6,353 nt of DNA. It comes from an uncultured Rubellimicrobium sp. (lineage in GTDB: Bacteria; Pseudomonadota; Alphaproteobacteria; Rhodobacterales; Rhodobacteraceae). The notes under the pieces were generated by a model, which saw only the letters and a program-made list of their open reading frames with translations, searched no databases and was not told where the DNA came from. The stretch covers positions 1 through 6,353 of the forward strand of contig CADCUU010000133.1 in assembly GCA_902805995.1 (NCBI GenBank), given 5' to 3'. This document shows, piece after piece, positions 5,970-6,353 of this stretch; the stretch's first letter is position 1, and each line of letters begins with the position of its first letter. A program made the position numbers and the translations under genes.

Positions 5970-6353
5970 CGCGGCCGCTGCTCCTCGGGCAGACACTGGG
6001 CTACGGGGCGCAGGTCGTGCTCCGGGGGGTGGACTTCGCCCTCGCCCCCGGGGAGCGGGTCGTCCTTCTGGGCAGGAGCGGCGCGGGCAAGACGACGCTC
6101 CTGAACGCCGTGCATGACCGGCTGCTGGAGGTAGGCCAGCGGGTCGCGCTGGTGCCGCAGGATCATGCGCTGGTGCCGCCGCTGTCGGTGGTCCGCAACA
6201 CCCTCATGGGGCGGCTCGACGACCACGGGGCGCTCCATAACCTCCGCAGCCTCGTCCGCCCCCGCCCGCAGGACCGGGCCGAGATCCAAGCCATCCTGGC
6301 CGAGCTTGGCCTCTCGCCCGAGGCCGACCGCGCCGTAGAGGGGCTGTCCGGCG
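5966..6353 (+). CDS. ABC transporter ATP-binding protein (PhnC-like), 3' end missing
   Basis: The ATPase that powers import of the ligand held by the upstream binding protein. It acts as a dimer on the cytoplasmic face of the membrane. 129 codons are present. Walker A is GRSGAGKT (36-43), the Q-loop glutamine is Q65 in [14 protein letters not shown], and the signature motif begins as LSG at 127-129, where the window ends, so Walker B is outside. Only 22 residues separate the Walker A lysine (K42) from Q65. This is clearly shorter than in E. coli PhnC, so the usual beta subdomain between them is compact. I recall this as typical of ATPases paired with this binding-protein subfamily. The start ATG overlaps the upstream stop by four bases (ATGA), indicating translational coupling. 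A permease gene should follow to the right. Confidence 0.93.
   Translation, partial: MTRPLLLGQTLGYGAQVVLRGVDFALAPGERVVLLGRSGAGKTTLLNAVHDRLLEVGQRVALVPQDHALVPPLSVVRNTLMGRLDDHGALHNLRSLVRPRPQDRAEIQAILAELGLSPEADRAVEGLSG

Overview
The window looks like chromosomal DNA of a high-GC alphaproteobacterium, most likely a member of the Rhodobacterales (Rhodobacteraceae/Roseobacter type). The reasons are strong GC3 bias, a CcrM-type GANTC methyltransferase next to rnhB, an alphaproteobacterial tRNA-Arg(CCU) with an encoded CCA end, and two small secreted proteins of a kind I associate with this group. No insertion sequence, prophage or CRISPR array is visible.

Left part, minus strand (1-2341): a gene for a secreted or periplasmic four-cysteine protein (1952-2341) ends in a strong UUCG-capped intrinsic terminator. 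It is followed by rnhB (ribonuclease HII) and ccrM (cell-cycle DNA methyltransferase, cut by the left window edge). Seven of the 13 GANTC sites I found in the whole window lie inside rnhB, immediately upstream of the gene for the GANTC methylase.

Middle part, plus strand (2518-3496): divergent from the left block, two overlapping genes encode a small secreted protein and a two-pass inner-membrane protein with a C-terminal OmpR/PhoB-like winged helix. This looks like a membrane-bound regulator with a periplasmic partner. It resembles ToxR/ToxS in concept, but the DNA-binding domain is at the opposite end. It is the best candidate here for an undescribed system. A tRNA-Arg(CCU) on the minus strand follows.

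Right part, plus strand (3765-6353): a LacI-family regulator similar to gluconate GntR has its own promoter and a TTG start. It is followed by a 268-base gap holding a nested inverted repeat and a promoter whose spacer contains operator-like dyads. Then comes a PhnD-type ABC transporter operon: a substrate-binding protein of the subfamily annotated as putative selenate binding, and its ATPase, cut by the right edge. The permease, and possibly selenium genes such as selD, would be expected just outside the window.
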